DNA of 64,000 nucleotides from an uncultured Methanobrevibacter sp. (lineage in GTDB: Archaea; Methanobacteriota; Methanobacteria; Methanobacteriales; Methanobacteriaceae), in contig NZ_CALGFC010000053.1 in the NCBI RefSeq assembly GCF_937881195.1, forward strand, positions 9,481 through 73,480. Reading direction: 5' to 3'. Positions 9,149-17,697 of the stretch are shown here, piece after piece (position 1 is the stretch's first letter; the number at the start of each line of letters is the position of its first letter). The position numbers were made by a program, and so were the translations under genes. The notes beneath the pieces are model-generated. The model searched no databases. It was given only the letters and a program-made list of their open reading frames with translations, and was not told where the DNA came from.

Positions 9149-10390
9149 ATGTCCTTTAAAGAAGCTATTTTTAAAAGATTTAATTATAAAAAAAGAAATA
9201 GTTTTATTAAAATTAATATTGAAAAAATTTCTAATAATACTGTTTATTCAAATATGGATATAAGTAATGAGTTGGATGAATTTTTTATAAAAAAAAGTTC
9301 ATATATTGAATATATAAATATTGGTAGAAAATTAAATCAAGTTCCTGAAGGAATACTCATAATACCTTTTTTATGTAATGTATTACCAATATCTTGGATG
9401 TTCGACTCGAAAATTATTATTAATGAACTTGATAAAACTTTCTACTATTCTATTGAGATAATTAAGAATAAATATTCTCTTTTATATCCTAAATGTGATT
9501 TTAAAGGTGAATTGATAGTAAAAAATATCGTTGATTATGAAATTGATAATAATGAAAATTATCTATCTTTTTTTAGCTTAGGAGTTGATTCTACAAGCAC
9601 AGTTATTTCTAATATTGATAAAAATCTTACATTAGTTAATATTAGGGGATCAGACATTCCTTTAGAAGAAGAAAATGGCTGGAAATATATTAGCAAAAAA
9701 ATATCTGATTTTTCAAATGAATTTGATTTAGATACGCTATTTATAAAGTCAGACTTTAGAAAACTTCTCAATACAGGAATTCTTTCAAAAAAATTCTCTG
9801 AAATTTTAGAAGATAATTGGTGGCATGGTTTACAACATGGTATGAGTATTATAAGTCATGCTATTCCTTATGCATATTTATATGATATTAATAATATATT
9901 AATTGCTAGTACATATTCTAAAAGTGAATCTAAACTATTAGGAATGGACGAAATCCCATGCGCCTCTTGTCCAAGTGTGGATAATGAGATTAAATTTGCA
10001 AAAAATGGAATTGTTTTTCATGATGGTGTAGAAAATTCAAGACAAGATAAAATTGGAATTATTACAAATTATTGTGACAATAATAATAAAAAGGATTTTT
10101 TGCATGTTTGCTGGGAAAAAACTGATGGAAAAAATTGCAATCTATGTGAAAAATGTTCTAGAACAATAATGGGAATATTATCTGAAAAAAAAGATCCAAA
10201 TTTATATGGATTTAATGTAAATGATAAAACATTTGAAAATATTAAAAAAAATATTAATCTATTTTCTAAAAACAAATTTACAAATGTTTTATGGATAAGT
10301 ATTCAAGAGAAATTTCTAGAAGATATTGAATATTGGAATGATGATAAAAATATCAATTGGTTTTTATATATAGATTTAAGTTTTAAATAA
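9149..10390 (+). CDS. QueC-like PP-loop ATPase with cysteine-rich zinc site
   Basis: I do not recognise a named gene, but the pieces are informative. Near residue 140 FFSLGVDSTSTV is a variant of the PP-loop motif SGGxDS, which binds ATP and adenylates a substrate. Near 319-336 the pattern C-x9-C-x2-C-x2-C (VCWE...CNLCEKCSRT) closely resembles the zinc site of QueC. A further CASCP lies near 270. I place the start at the ATG at 9149 (413 residues), because GGAGATT precedes it. It is the first gene of the island and lies just before a polysaccharide pyruvyl transferase. A role activating a carboxyl or similar group on a sugar or lipid intermediate is only an inference. The protein looks soluble. 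Confidence 0.55.
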   Translation: MSFKEAIFKRFNYKKRNSFIKINIEKISNNTVYSNMDISNELDEFFIKKSSYIEYINIGRKLNQVPEGILIIPFLCNVLPISWMFDSKIIINELDKTFYYSIEIIKNKYSLLYPKCDFKGELIVKNIVDYEIDNNENYLSFFSLGVDSTSTVISNIDKNLTLVNIRGSDIPLEEENGWKYISKKISDFSNEFDLDTLFIKSDFRKLLNTGILSKKFSEILEDNWWHGLQHGMSIISHAIPYAYLYDINNILIASTYSKSESKLLGMDEIPCASCPSVDNEIKFAKNGIVFHDGVENSRQDKIGIITNYCDNNNKKDFLHVCWEKTDGKNCNLCEKCSRTIMGILSEKKDPNLYGFNVNDKTFENIKKNINLFSKNKFTNVLWISIQEKFLEDIEYWNDDKNINWFLYIDLSFK

Positions 10391-10443
10391 TAAATTTAAA
10401 ATTTTATATTTTTATGGATTCCTAATGGTATTTATTAATAAAA

Positions 10444-10455
10444 GGAGCTGATAAT
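10444..10455 (+). promoter_or_regulatory. Shine-Dalgarno that fixes an ATT start
   Basis: GGAGC (10444-10448) plus TGATAAT precedes ATT at 10456. The paralogues starting at 33829 and 35006 have GGAGC plus seven bases before a normal ATG, so the spacing is identical and the ATT falls exactly where their ATG is. Confidence 0.6.
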
Positions 10456-11592
10456 ATTAAGTTTGGATTGCTTAAATATGATTATACTAGAAATTTAGGA
10501 GATCAAATTCAAAGTATTGCGGCTAATAAGTTTATACCTCATATAGATCATTTTATTGATAGAGCAGAATTAAGTAATTTTTGTTCTGATGAAAAAGTTA
10601 AAACAATACTAAATGCATGGTATTTTCACTATGAATCAACTTGGCCGCCATCAAATTCTATAGACCCATTAATAACTTCAATCCATATTAATTTAAACGA
10701 TGAAAAAGTTATAAATTCTTTTACTTCAGATGAAAGTATTGAATATATGAAAAAGAATGGCCCAATCGGTGCTAGAGATATTTCTACATTAAATTTTTTA
10801 AATGAAAACAAAATTCCCTCTTATTTTTCAGGTTGCTTAACTCTTACACTTGATAAAAACCCTAAAGTTAAAAATCAAGATTATATTGTTACTTCAGATG
10901 TGCCAAAAGAAATTATAACATTTTTAAAATCCAAAACAAATAAAAAAATTTATAATGTCACACAAATGGCACCTTTAAATATTGAAAAACCCCAAGAATC
11001 TAATATATCTCTATATAACTCAAAAGAAAAATTTATTTTGGCAAATAGTTTGCTAGATTTGTATCAAGGAGCCAGTTGTGTTATTACGAATAGACTTCAT
11101 GTGGCATTACCCTGCTTAGCTTTTAATACACCTGTTTTATTAATAAATAATTATGAATACGATGTTGATAGATTTTCTGGGTTAAAAAATTTATTTTTAA
11201 ATACCTCTTTAGAGGGATATATTTCAAATCATGATATATTTGATGTTAATGATCCTACTGAAAATAAAAAAGACTATTTAAAATTAAGAAAAGACTTAAT
11301 AAATAAATGTAAAAGTTTTACAGGGTATACTTCAAATGAAAGAACAAGTTTTGATGGTGATTATAATTATTATACTTATCTAATATCTAAAATATCTAAT
11401 AACATTAATAAAAATATAACTGGACATTTAAAACACACAATTATTGAAGATGATGTTAAATTAAAAAATAAAATAATTTATAAAAAAAGTAAAGTGATAA
11501 AAAAACAGAATGAAGAAATTAAAATGATAAAATCTTCTAAAAGTTGGAAAATTACTAAACCAATACGTTTTTTAAAGGATATTATTAAATAA
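10456..11592 (+). CDS. polysaccharide pyruvyl transferase family protein, probable ATT start
   Basis: The protein belongs to the CsaB/WcaK-like family that adds a pyruvate ketal from phosphoenolpyruvate to surface sugars. Visible blocks are LGDQIQSIAANKF near residue 14, GPIGARDISTLNFL near 98, FSGCLTLTL near 118, and ITNRLHVALPCLAF in the second half, which holds the conserved RLH. No ATG or GTG opens the frame. A TTG at 10468 would cut off the first conserved strand, whereas ATT at 10456 gives IKFGLLKYDYTRNLGD, matching MKYGVLYHRYTKNLGD of the paralogues. The C-terminus carries a lysine-rich coil and the tail SSKSWKITKPIRFLKD, shared with the next glycosyltransferase. It likely acts at the inner membrane face on a lipid-linked glycan. 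Confidence 0.78.
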   Translation: MKFGLLKYDYTRNLGDQIQSIAANKFIPHIDHFIDRAELSNFCSDEKVKTILNAWYFHYESTWPPSNSIDPLITSIHINLNDEKVINSFTSDESIEYMKKNGPIGARDISTLNFLNENKIPSYFSGCLTLTLDKNPKVKNQDYIVTSDVPKEIITFLKSKTNKKIYNVTQMAPLNIEKPQESNISLYNSKEKFILANSLLDLYQGASCVITNRLHVALPCLAFNTPVLLINNYEYDVDRFSGLKNLFLNTSLEGYISNHDIFDVNDPTENKKDYLKLRKDLINKCKSFTGYTSNERTSFDGDYNYYTYLISKISNNINKNITGHLKHTIIEDDVKLKNKIIYKKSKVIKKQNEEIKMIKSSKSWKITKPIRFLKDIIK

Positions 11593-11911
11593 TCATTTGA
11601 AGTTTTTTATAAAATATGAAAGATGATTTATTGTTTTAATATTGAAATTTTTCACATAATGATATTTATTTTTGCATCTTTTTTAATAAATATAAAATAC
11701 AATTATTTGTAGTAAATTATTCAAAAAAAAATATTAGTGATATTCTTTTACTTAATTATAATCAATAGATATAATAAGCTATATATTCATATTATATGAT
11801 AATAGTTATATTTATAATTTAGTATTTAATAAAAAATAGATTCAAAACTCATAAGCTATTTTTTATAAATTTTATCCTATTATTATTAATTTTTTAGGTC
11901 TGTGGTTTATT
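11593..11911. other. gene-free spacer
   Basis: I see no gene or clear repeat in these 319 bases. A ribosome-binding site (AGGTCTGTGGTTT) for the next gene sits at the right edge. The size suggests that the next gene has its own promoter. Confidence 0.4.
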
Positions 11912-13183
11912 GTGAGTGTTAAGGTTTCTGTTATTGTCCCTGTTTATAATGTTGAAAAATATCTTGAAGAATGTTTGGATAGCATTGTTAATCAAAGCTT
12001 AAAAGATATTGAAATTATTTGTGTTAATGATGGCTCAACGGATAATTCATTAAATATTTTAGAAAAATATTCAAAAAAAGATAATAGGATAAAAATAATA
12101 ACAAAAGAAAATGGAGGATTAGGGCCAGCAAGAAAAAATGGATTAGATTGCTCATCTGGTGAATACATTTTTTTTGTTGATTCTGACGATTGGTTGTCAT
12201 TGGATGCACTTGAAAATTTATATAATAACGCTAAAAATAATAATTCTGACATTGTTATCTTTAAATTTGCATTTGTTTATCAAAATAAATTAGAATATCC
12301 AAATATCCTTGAAAATTACTTAGATAATGATATCAATATCAACGATTTAAATTTAAATGATATCAAGCCATTTGTTATGAATAGTTACTTTGCTACTTGG
12401 TTGAAATTATTTAAACATGAGTTTATTAATAAATATGATGATTTTTATTTTAAAAAAATTTCATATGAAGATGTCCCATTTCATATTCAGACATTATTAA
12501 GGGCCGAAAAAATTTCATATTGCCCTGAAACTTTATATTTTTATAGAAAAGGATCTCCTGATTCAATATTAAGTAGTTCTGTGAATTCAATGAAGATTTT
12601 CGACATTTTCGACATTATCAATGATACTGAAGAATTTTTAGAAAAAAATGGTTTCATGGAATCATATAAATTTGAATTTAAACTTTTTAAGCTACAACAA
12701 ATAAACTATTATCTTATGCGTTGTGGAAAAGAATTTCAAGAGGATTTTTTACATAGGTCTAAACTATCTATTTCACACTTAAATTTGAATTCTAAGGAAA
12801 TTGATAAACTTCCTGAATATTATAGGGGGGTTTACAAAAATATAATACAATTTTCTTCTTATATTGAAGTTAAATTAGAGAATAAAATTCTAAAAATTAA
12901 AATAGAAAAAGAAAAAGAATTAAATAAGCAAATTGGACGCCATTGGAATGAATTACATAATTTTAAAAAAGAGTATAATGCTTTAAAAAAGAGGTGTAAT
13001 CTGGAAATAGAAAAACAAAAGGTTAGTTATGAGTCTCATATTAACATTCTAAACAAATCTATTGATACAAAAAATAAGAAAATAAAGTCTAAAAATAAAT
13101 TAATATTAGATATGAGGAGCTCAATAAGTTGGAAAATAACAAAACCTTTAAGATATATTAGAAATTTATTAAATGAAATATAA
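11912..13183 (+). CDS. glycosyltransferase family 2 with C-terminal coiled coil
   Basis: The N-terminal ~210 residues are a typical GT2 domain: SVIVPVYNVEKYLEEC near 6, CVNDGSTDNS near 37, and FVDSDDW near 90 as the DxD-type metal motif. A helical middle region follows. From about 325 onward there is a long coiled coil rich in K, E and N, ending in SSISWKITKPLRYIRN. The start is GTG. The closest general match is to glycosyltransferases of capsule and teichoic acid loci that extend a sugar chain on a lipid carrier. The acceptor and donor are not readable. The shared tail with the upstream pyruvyl transferase suggests common docking or membrane association. Confidence 0.82.
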   Translation: MSVKVSVIVPVYNVEKYLEECLDSIVNQSLKDIEIICVNDGSTDNSLNILEKYSKKDNRIKIITKENGGLGPARKNGLDCSSGEYIFFVDSDDWLSLDALENLYNNAKNNNSDIVIFKFAFVYQNKLEYPNILENYLDNDININDLNLNDIKPFVMNSYFATWLKLFKHEFINKYDDFYFKKISYEDVPFHIQTLLRAEKISYCPETLYFYRKGSPDSILSSSVNSMKIFDIFDIINDTEEFLEKNGFMESYKFEFKLFKLQQINYYLMRCGKEFQEDFLHRSKLSISHLNLNSKEIDKLPEYYRGVYKNIIQFSSYIEVKLENKILKIKIEKEKELNKQIGRHWNELHNFKKEYNALKKRCNLEIEKQKVSYESHINILNKSIDTKNKKIKSKNKLILDMRSSISWKITKPLRYIRNLLNEI

Positions 13184-13341
13184 TCTTTAACTTTATATTT
13201 TTATAATTTTTATATTAAATATATAAATAAATAATTAAAGCATGATACTCTATTAATTTATATTATAGAATCAATAGTTTTAAATATCCTCTTATACAAT
13301 GTTAAATTGTTTATTTTAATAATTTCTTTGCAGTGATTTAT

Positions 13342-14706
13342 ATGAACGAAATATTTTTAATTTGCAATCGACTATATCTTGAATTAGGGGGTTTACCCAA
13401 GGTTGTTCTTAATAAAGCTAATAAATTTACTGAAATGGGTTATAAAGTAACTATTCTCACAATTGATTTAAATATGGATTATAAATATATTTCTAAAGAA
13501 CTTAAAAAAAGAAATCAACTTTTGCCAGATATAAACTTTATTAATTTATATAATTTTTATGAAGATAAAAGTGTTAATTTTGGAAAAAGATTTTTATGTA
13601 TATTTGAAAACTTTTTTAATAATATAAAATTACGAGAAATAGGTCTTCCTTTAAGAAAACATAAAAACGTTTTTGTTAAAAGATATTATGCATCTAATGG
13701 GTTCTGTTATTATATTGAATTATTTATTAAAAATAAACTAAGTTTTAGATTTTTGATTGACAGAGAAAAAAAGGAAATTTTCAAATTTGAAGATGAGGAT
13801 GCTATTAACAAACATTTTTTTTTAGAGCTTGCTAATAGTTGTAAAGAAAAGCCGATTTTTATTTGTGAAGGGGCTGGCCCCACACCAAGAATATCTAATA
13901 TTGATAAAAAAATTGCATATTTGATTTCTCAACTTCATTCTAATCCTTATATTGGAAAGAATCATGAATTTGGAGAAAAAATGAGGAAAATTGGAATATT
14001 AAATAAAATAGAAAATAATAATTTATTTGTTGTTCTAACGGAAACTCAAAGAAAAGATATTATTAAAGAATTTGGAAATATTAATAATATTATAATAATC
14101 CCAAATTCCATACCTGAGTCTAATTTAATCGGAGCTGAAAAAGATAATAATAAAATTTCATTATTTACTAGAATTTCTCCAGAAAAAAATGTATTGGAAG
14201 CTATAGATATATTTTATAAAGTTTTAAAGGAAAAACCCAATGCTATATTTGAAATATATGGTAGGGCTTCTAAAGAACTTCCTTCTGAAGTTAAAGAACT
14301 TAAAAAACTAAAAAAACATATAAAAAAATTAAACATGGAAAAAAATGTTTTTATAAAAGGTTATGTCAAAGATGTTAATAAGGCTATGGAAGAGTCTTTA
14401 TTAACTATATTAACTTCAAAAAGAGAAGGATTTGGAATGGTGATAATTGAATCTATGTATAATGCAACCCCTGTTGTTTCTTATGATATTAATTATGGCC
14501 CTAGAGATATTATAGATCACGGGGTTGATGGTTATTTAGTTGAAAAAAATAATCAGGATGAAATGGCTAAATATATAATAGAACTATTAAATAACCCTGA
14601 AAAAGCTAAAAATATGGGTAAAAATGCAAGAGAGAAAGTTTCAAAAAAATATACAAGTGAAATTATATTTCCTCAATGGAAGGAATTATTTGAAAGTTTA
14701 TTGTGA
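13342..14706 (+). CDS. glycosyltransferase family 4 (GT-B fold)
   Basis: The C-terminal half has the standard GT4 signatures. VVLTETQRKDI and IIPNSIP precede the donor domain; then come ISPEKNVLEAIDIF and the E-x7-E-type block KREGFGMVIIESM followed by ATPVVSYDINYGPRDII. The N-terminal half includes GGLPKVVLNKANKF, the usual acceptor-side entry. I start at the ATG at 13342 because GTGAT lies four bases upstream; the in-frame GTG at 13333 is part of that site. The 454 residues match the family. It has no membrane span and should work at the cytoplasmic face. The middle of the N-terminal domain has an insertion-like segment around residues 90-170 that I cannot assign. Confidence 0.82.
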   Translation: MNEIFLICNRLYLELGGLPKVVLNKANKFTEMGYKVTILTIDLNMDYKYISKELKKRNQLLPDINFINLYNFYEDKSVNFGKRFLCIFENFFNNIKLREIGLPLRKHKNVFVKRYYASNGFCYYIELFIKNKLSFRFLIDREKKEIFKFEDEDAINKHFFLELANSCKEKPIFICEGAGPTPRISNIDKKIAYLISQLHSNPYIGKNHEFGEKMRKIGILNKIENNNLFVVLTETQRKDIIKEFGNINNIIIIPNSIPESNLIGAEKDNNKISLFTRISPEKNVLEAIDIFYKVLKEKPNAIFEIYGRASKELPSEVKELKKLKKHIKKLNMEKNVFIKGYVKDVNKAMEESLLTILTSKREGFGMVIIESMYNATPVVSYDINYGPRDIIDHGVDGYLVEKNNQDEMAKYIIELLNNPEKAKNMGKNAREKVSKKYTSEIIFPQWKELFESLL

Positions 14707-14737
14707 ATATTTTTAATATTTATTAATTTATTTGTAG

Positions 14738-15241
14738 ATGAATATTATGTTTAATTATGAATTTCCCAAAAATAGAATTTTTTATTTAAATCAATTAAGA
14801 GCATTAAAAATTATCGTTATTGGGGTAGTTTTCCTATCATCAATTATTTTAAGCAATCTATTTGCAAATTCTATTAATTTCTCTGTTTCTGATGTTTTTT
14901 ATTCATTATGCATATTTTATGTTCCAGTTTTTTTAATTTTATTTGGAATTTTCTTGCTTAATAAAAAATATACTTTCTTAGACTTTATAAAAAAAAGGTT
15001 TCTAGAAGTTTTTCTAACTTTTTTATTCTGTTATTTCACATATGTCTTAATTTCTCTATCTTTATTAACTAATGGAGGATATTTTTCATCGATAGAATCG
15101 ATTTTTAGAATTTTATCAGACTCTTACTCTGCAATTAAATGGATAACATTTATTCCACTTTTTTTTCTATCTTTAAGTTGTTTATTACCAGCTAATTTAA
15201 ATAGAATAAGTTTCATGAAGAAATTTTTAGGGGTTCATTAA
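14738..15241 (+). pseudogene. truncated acyltransferase-3 remnant
   Basis: The 167-residue frame begins like an acyltransferase-3 membrane protein (RIFYLNQLRALKIIVIGVVF) and has about four hydrophobic spans. It stops about halfway through the usual ~350-residue length. The first helix of active members ends in a histidine (compare LRGLGILLVVLFHLMN in the intact copy at 28574). Here that position is hydrophobic, so the catalytic residue is missing. No continuation appears in another frame before the next gene at 15275. The ribosome-binding site is weak. I read it as a decayed O-acyltransferase gene; a short membrane protein with a new role cannot be excluded. Confidence 0.55.
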
Positions 15242-15274
15242 CATATTGTATTTACATATTAAAACGGTGATTTA

Positions 15275-16384
15275 ATGTATAAAATAAGTATTATCGTACC
15301 TGTTTATAATGTAGAACAGTTTTTAGATGTTGCATTAAATTCTATTAAAAAACAAACAATAGGATTTGAAAATTTACAAGTTATTTTTGTAAACGATTGT
15401 TCTGATGATTTTTCTGGAGTTATAATAGATGATTTTGCTAAAAAGTATGATAATATTATTTCAATTCATCTAGAAACAAACAGTGGTTATGCGGGAACAC
15501 CTAGAAATGTAGGAATTAATTATGCAACTAGTGATTATATCATGTTTTTAGACCCAGATGATTATTATGTTAATAATGCCTGTGAGGTTTTATATGATGA
15601 AATAATTGAAACTGGCTCAGATATTGTTTTTGGAACATATAAACTTACAAAAGACTCTAATCATAAAATCCAAAAAAATACTTTTAAAAATATTGTTAGA
15701 GTCGAGAAAATAGATGAAGAGTTGAATCTTCTTAAATTATACCCTTCAATATGGACAAAAATTTATAATCGGAAATTTATAGTTGATAACAATATTAGAT
15801 TTCTTGATGGGGTACCTGCACAAGATTTAGTTTTTGTTGTTAATTCATTTTTAAAAGCTAATGGAATAGTATATCTTCCTAATAATATAATAACTTGTTA
15901 TAATTTTACTAGACAAAAAAATAATTGTTCAGTTTCTCATAATATTTCTAAAAAATATTTATTAGGATTAATAGATGCAAATACTGAACTTTACAATATC
16001 ATTAAAAATGAAGATAATTTTGTAGAATTATTTTTAATACTTAGAGGGCATATTTCTCACATATTTAATCAATTAATGAAATCAAATTTAGATAAAAAGG
16101 ATAAAATAGATATTCTAAATTATTTTGGTCCTTTGTGCTCTAATTTAAATGATATTGAGAATTATAGTTTGAATTCTATTTATTGGGAACCTGTTTTTAC
16201 CAAAGTATCAGATAAAAAATTTGAAGAAGCCTTAGATATTTTGGATTTATTGATTCCAATACTTTATAAGGTTAATAAGCTAAATAATTCAATAAAATCT
16301 AAAAATAAACAGATAAAAAGGCTCAAATCCACGAAGTATTGGATTAAATATAAATTAAAAAAATTTTTACACAAATTGTTTTGA
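15275..16384 (+). CDS. glycosyltransferase family 2
   Basis: GT2 domain: ISIIVPVYNVEQFLD near residue 4, VNDCSDD near 41, and MFLDPDDYY near 90 as the metal motif. YNFTRQ at about 209-214 sits where related transferases place an acceptor-side loop. The protein ends in a short basic coil (LKSTKYWIKYKLKKFLHK) that resembles a shortened form of the SWKITKP tail of its neighbours. GGTGAT three bases before the ATG fixes the start. With the flanking genes it forms a run of same-strand sugar transferases, probably acting one after another on a lipid-linked glycan. Specificity is unknown. Confidence 0.82.
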   Translation: MYKISIIVPVYNVEQFLDVALNSIKKQTIGFENLQVIFVNDCSDDFSGVIIDDFAKKYDNIISIHLETNSGYAGTPRNVGINYATSDYIMFLDPDDYYVNNACEVLYDEIIETGSDIVFGTYKLTKDSNHKIQKNTFKNIVRVEKIDEELNLLKLYPSIWTKIYNRKFIVDNNIRFLDGVPAQDLVFVVNSFLKANGIVYLPNNIITCYNFTRQKNNCSVSHNISKKYLLGLIDANTELYNIIKNEDNFVELFLILRGHISHIFNQLMKSNLDKKDKIDILNYFGPLCSNLNDIENYSLNSIYWEPVFTKVSDKKFEEALDILDLLIPILYKVNKLNNSIKSKNKQIKRLKSTKYWIKYKLKKFLHKLF

Positions 16385-16451
16385 TTTTTAAACTTGTTTG
16401 TTGTTATTTTATTTAAATTAAATAAACACTTTTTTGGCTTGGTTGATTTTT

Positions 16452-17627
16452 ATGGATGATATAAAAGTTTCAGTAATTATTCCTGTTTATAATGTTGAAA
16501 AATATCTTGAAAAATGCTTAAGTACTGTTATAAATCAAACTCTCAAGGAAATTGAGATTATTTGTATTAATGATGGTTCTAGTGATAATTCATTTAATAT
16601 TTTAGAAAAATATTCTGAAAAAGATAATAGAATTTTTATCATTAATAATAAAGAAAATAGGGGAGGAGGATTTTCAAGAAATGAAGGTTTGGAAATTGCA
16701 AAAGGAGAATATGTATCTTTCATCGATGCCGATGATTGGGTCGAAGAAGATATGCTTGAATATGTTTATAATGAATCTAAATCAAAAAATTTAGACTTAA
16801 TATTATTCTTAGCTAAAAACTATGATGATATAAATGAAAGATTTTATGAAACTGATTATTATAATTTTAAATGTTTTGATAAATCATTTGATAATAGGGT
16901 ATTTTGTCATGATGAAGCTAAGAATTTCATATTTCGTGTAGCTGTTAGTCCGTGGCTAAAATTGTACAAAAAGGATCTTCTAGATAAAAAAAATTTAAAG
17001 TTTCCTGAAGAACGTGTAATGCATGACAATCCTTTTTTTTACAATGTTTTTTTAAATGCCAATCGGATTAGTTTGATAAGAAAATATTTTTATTATAGGA
17101 GACGGCATAACGCTTCTTTGATTAATATGAGGCCTAAATGGCTATCACATATAGTACCAATATCTAATTTAGTAGTGGAGGCATTTAAAAATAATAATGC
17201 TTTTAATGAGTATAAGAATGCTGTAATTAATCGTAAAATCTTTTTAATTAGGGATGAATATAATAAAATGCCTGAAAAGTATCAAAAACTTTTTTTTAAA
17301 GAAATTGTAAGAGAATTCACTAATATTCATAAAAATCATGATAAAAATTTAGAATATGCTCTTAACTTAAATCAAAGAAATTTAATTTTTTATACAAATA
17401 TATTAAATGCAGATTCATTTTCCGAATTTTTTATTTTAAATGAAATATCTAATCTAAAAATTGATTTAAATAATTTTAAGATAAAATTTAAATTATTAAA
17501 AAAAGAAAATAAATTTATTAAAAAAGAAAATAAAAATTTGAAATCTAAAATTGAAATAATTGAATCTTCCATTATTTGGAAAATATTAAAAAATATTAAG
17601 AAATCCATTAATTTTTTTAGAAAATGA
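16452..17627 (+). CDS. glycosyltransferase family 2 with C-terminal coil
   Basis: GT2 domain: VSVIIPVYNVEKYLEKC, then CINDGSSDNS and FIDADDW as the metal motif. The N-terminal half is strikingly like the protein at 11912. I start at the ATG at 16452 (391 residues), because GGTTGAT precedes it and the earlier in-frame TTG has no good site. The C-terminal ~60 residues form a lysine and asparagine-rich coil ending SSIIWKILKNIKKSINFF, another version of the shared tail. It is the last plus-strand gene before the convergent gyrase genes and stops 70 bases from the gyrA stop. Confidence 0.82.
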   Translation: MDDIKVSVIIPVYNVEKYLEKCLSTVINQTLKEIEIICINDGSSDNSFNILEKYSEKDNRIFIINNKENRGGGFSRNEGLEIAKGEYVSFIDADDWVEEDMLEYVYNESKSKNLDLILFLAKNYDDINERFYETDYYNFKCFDKSFDNRVFCHDEAKNFIFRVAVSPWLKLYKKDLLDKKNLKFPEERVMHDNPFFYNVFLNANRISLIRKYFYYRRRHNASLINMRPKWLSHIVPISNLVVEAFKNNNAFNEYKNAVINRKIFLIRDEYNKMPEKYQKLFFKEIVREFTNIHKNHDKNLEYALNLNQRNLIFYTNILNADSFSEFFILNEISNLKIDLNNFKIKFKLLKKENKFIKKENKNLKSKIEIIESSIIWKILKNIKKSINFFRK

Positions 17628-17697
17628 TTAAATTATATTCATTATAATTATGCTATATTCTAAAGATAAGAAAAATATTGGTATGACTTTACAATTA

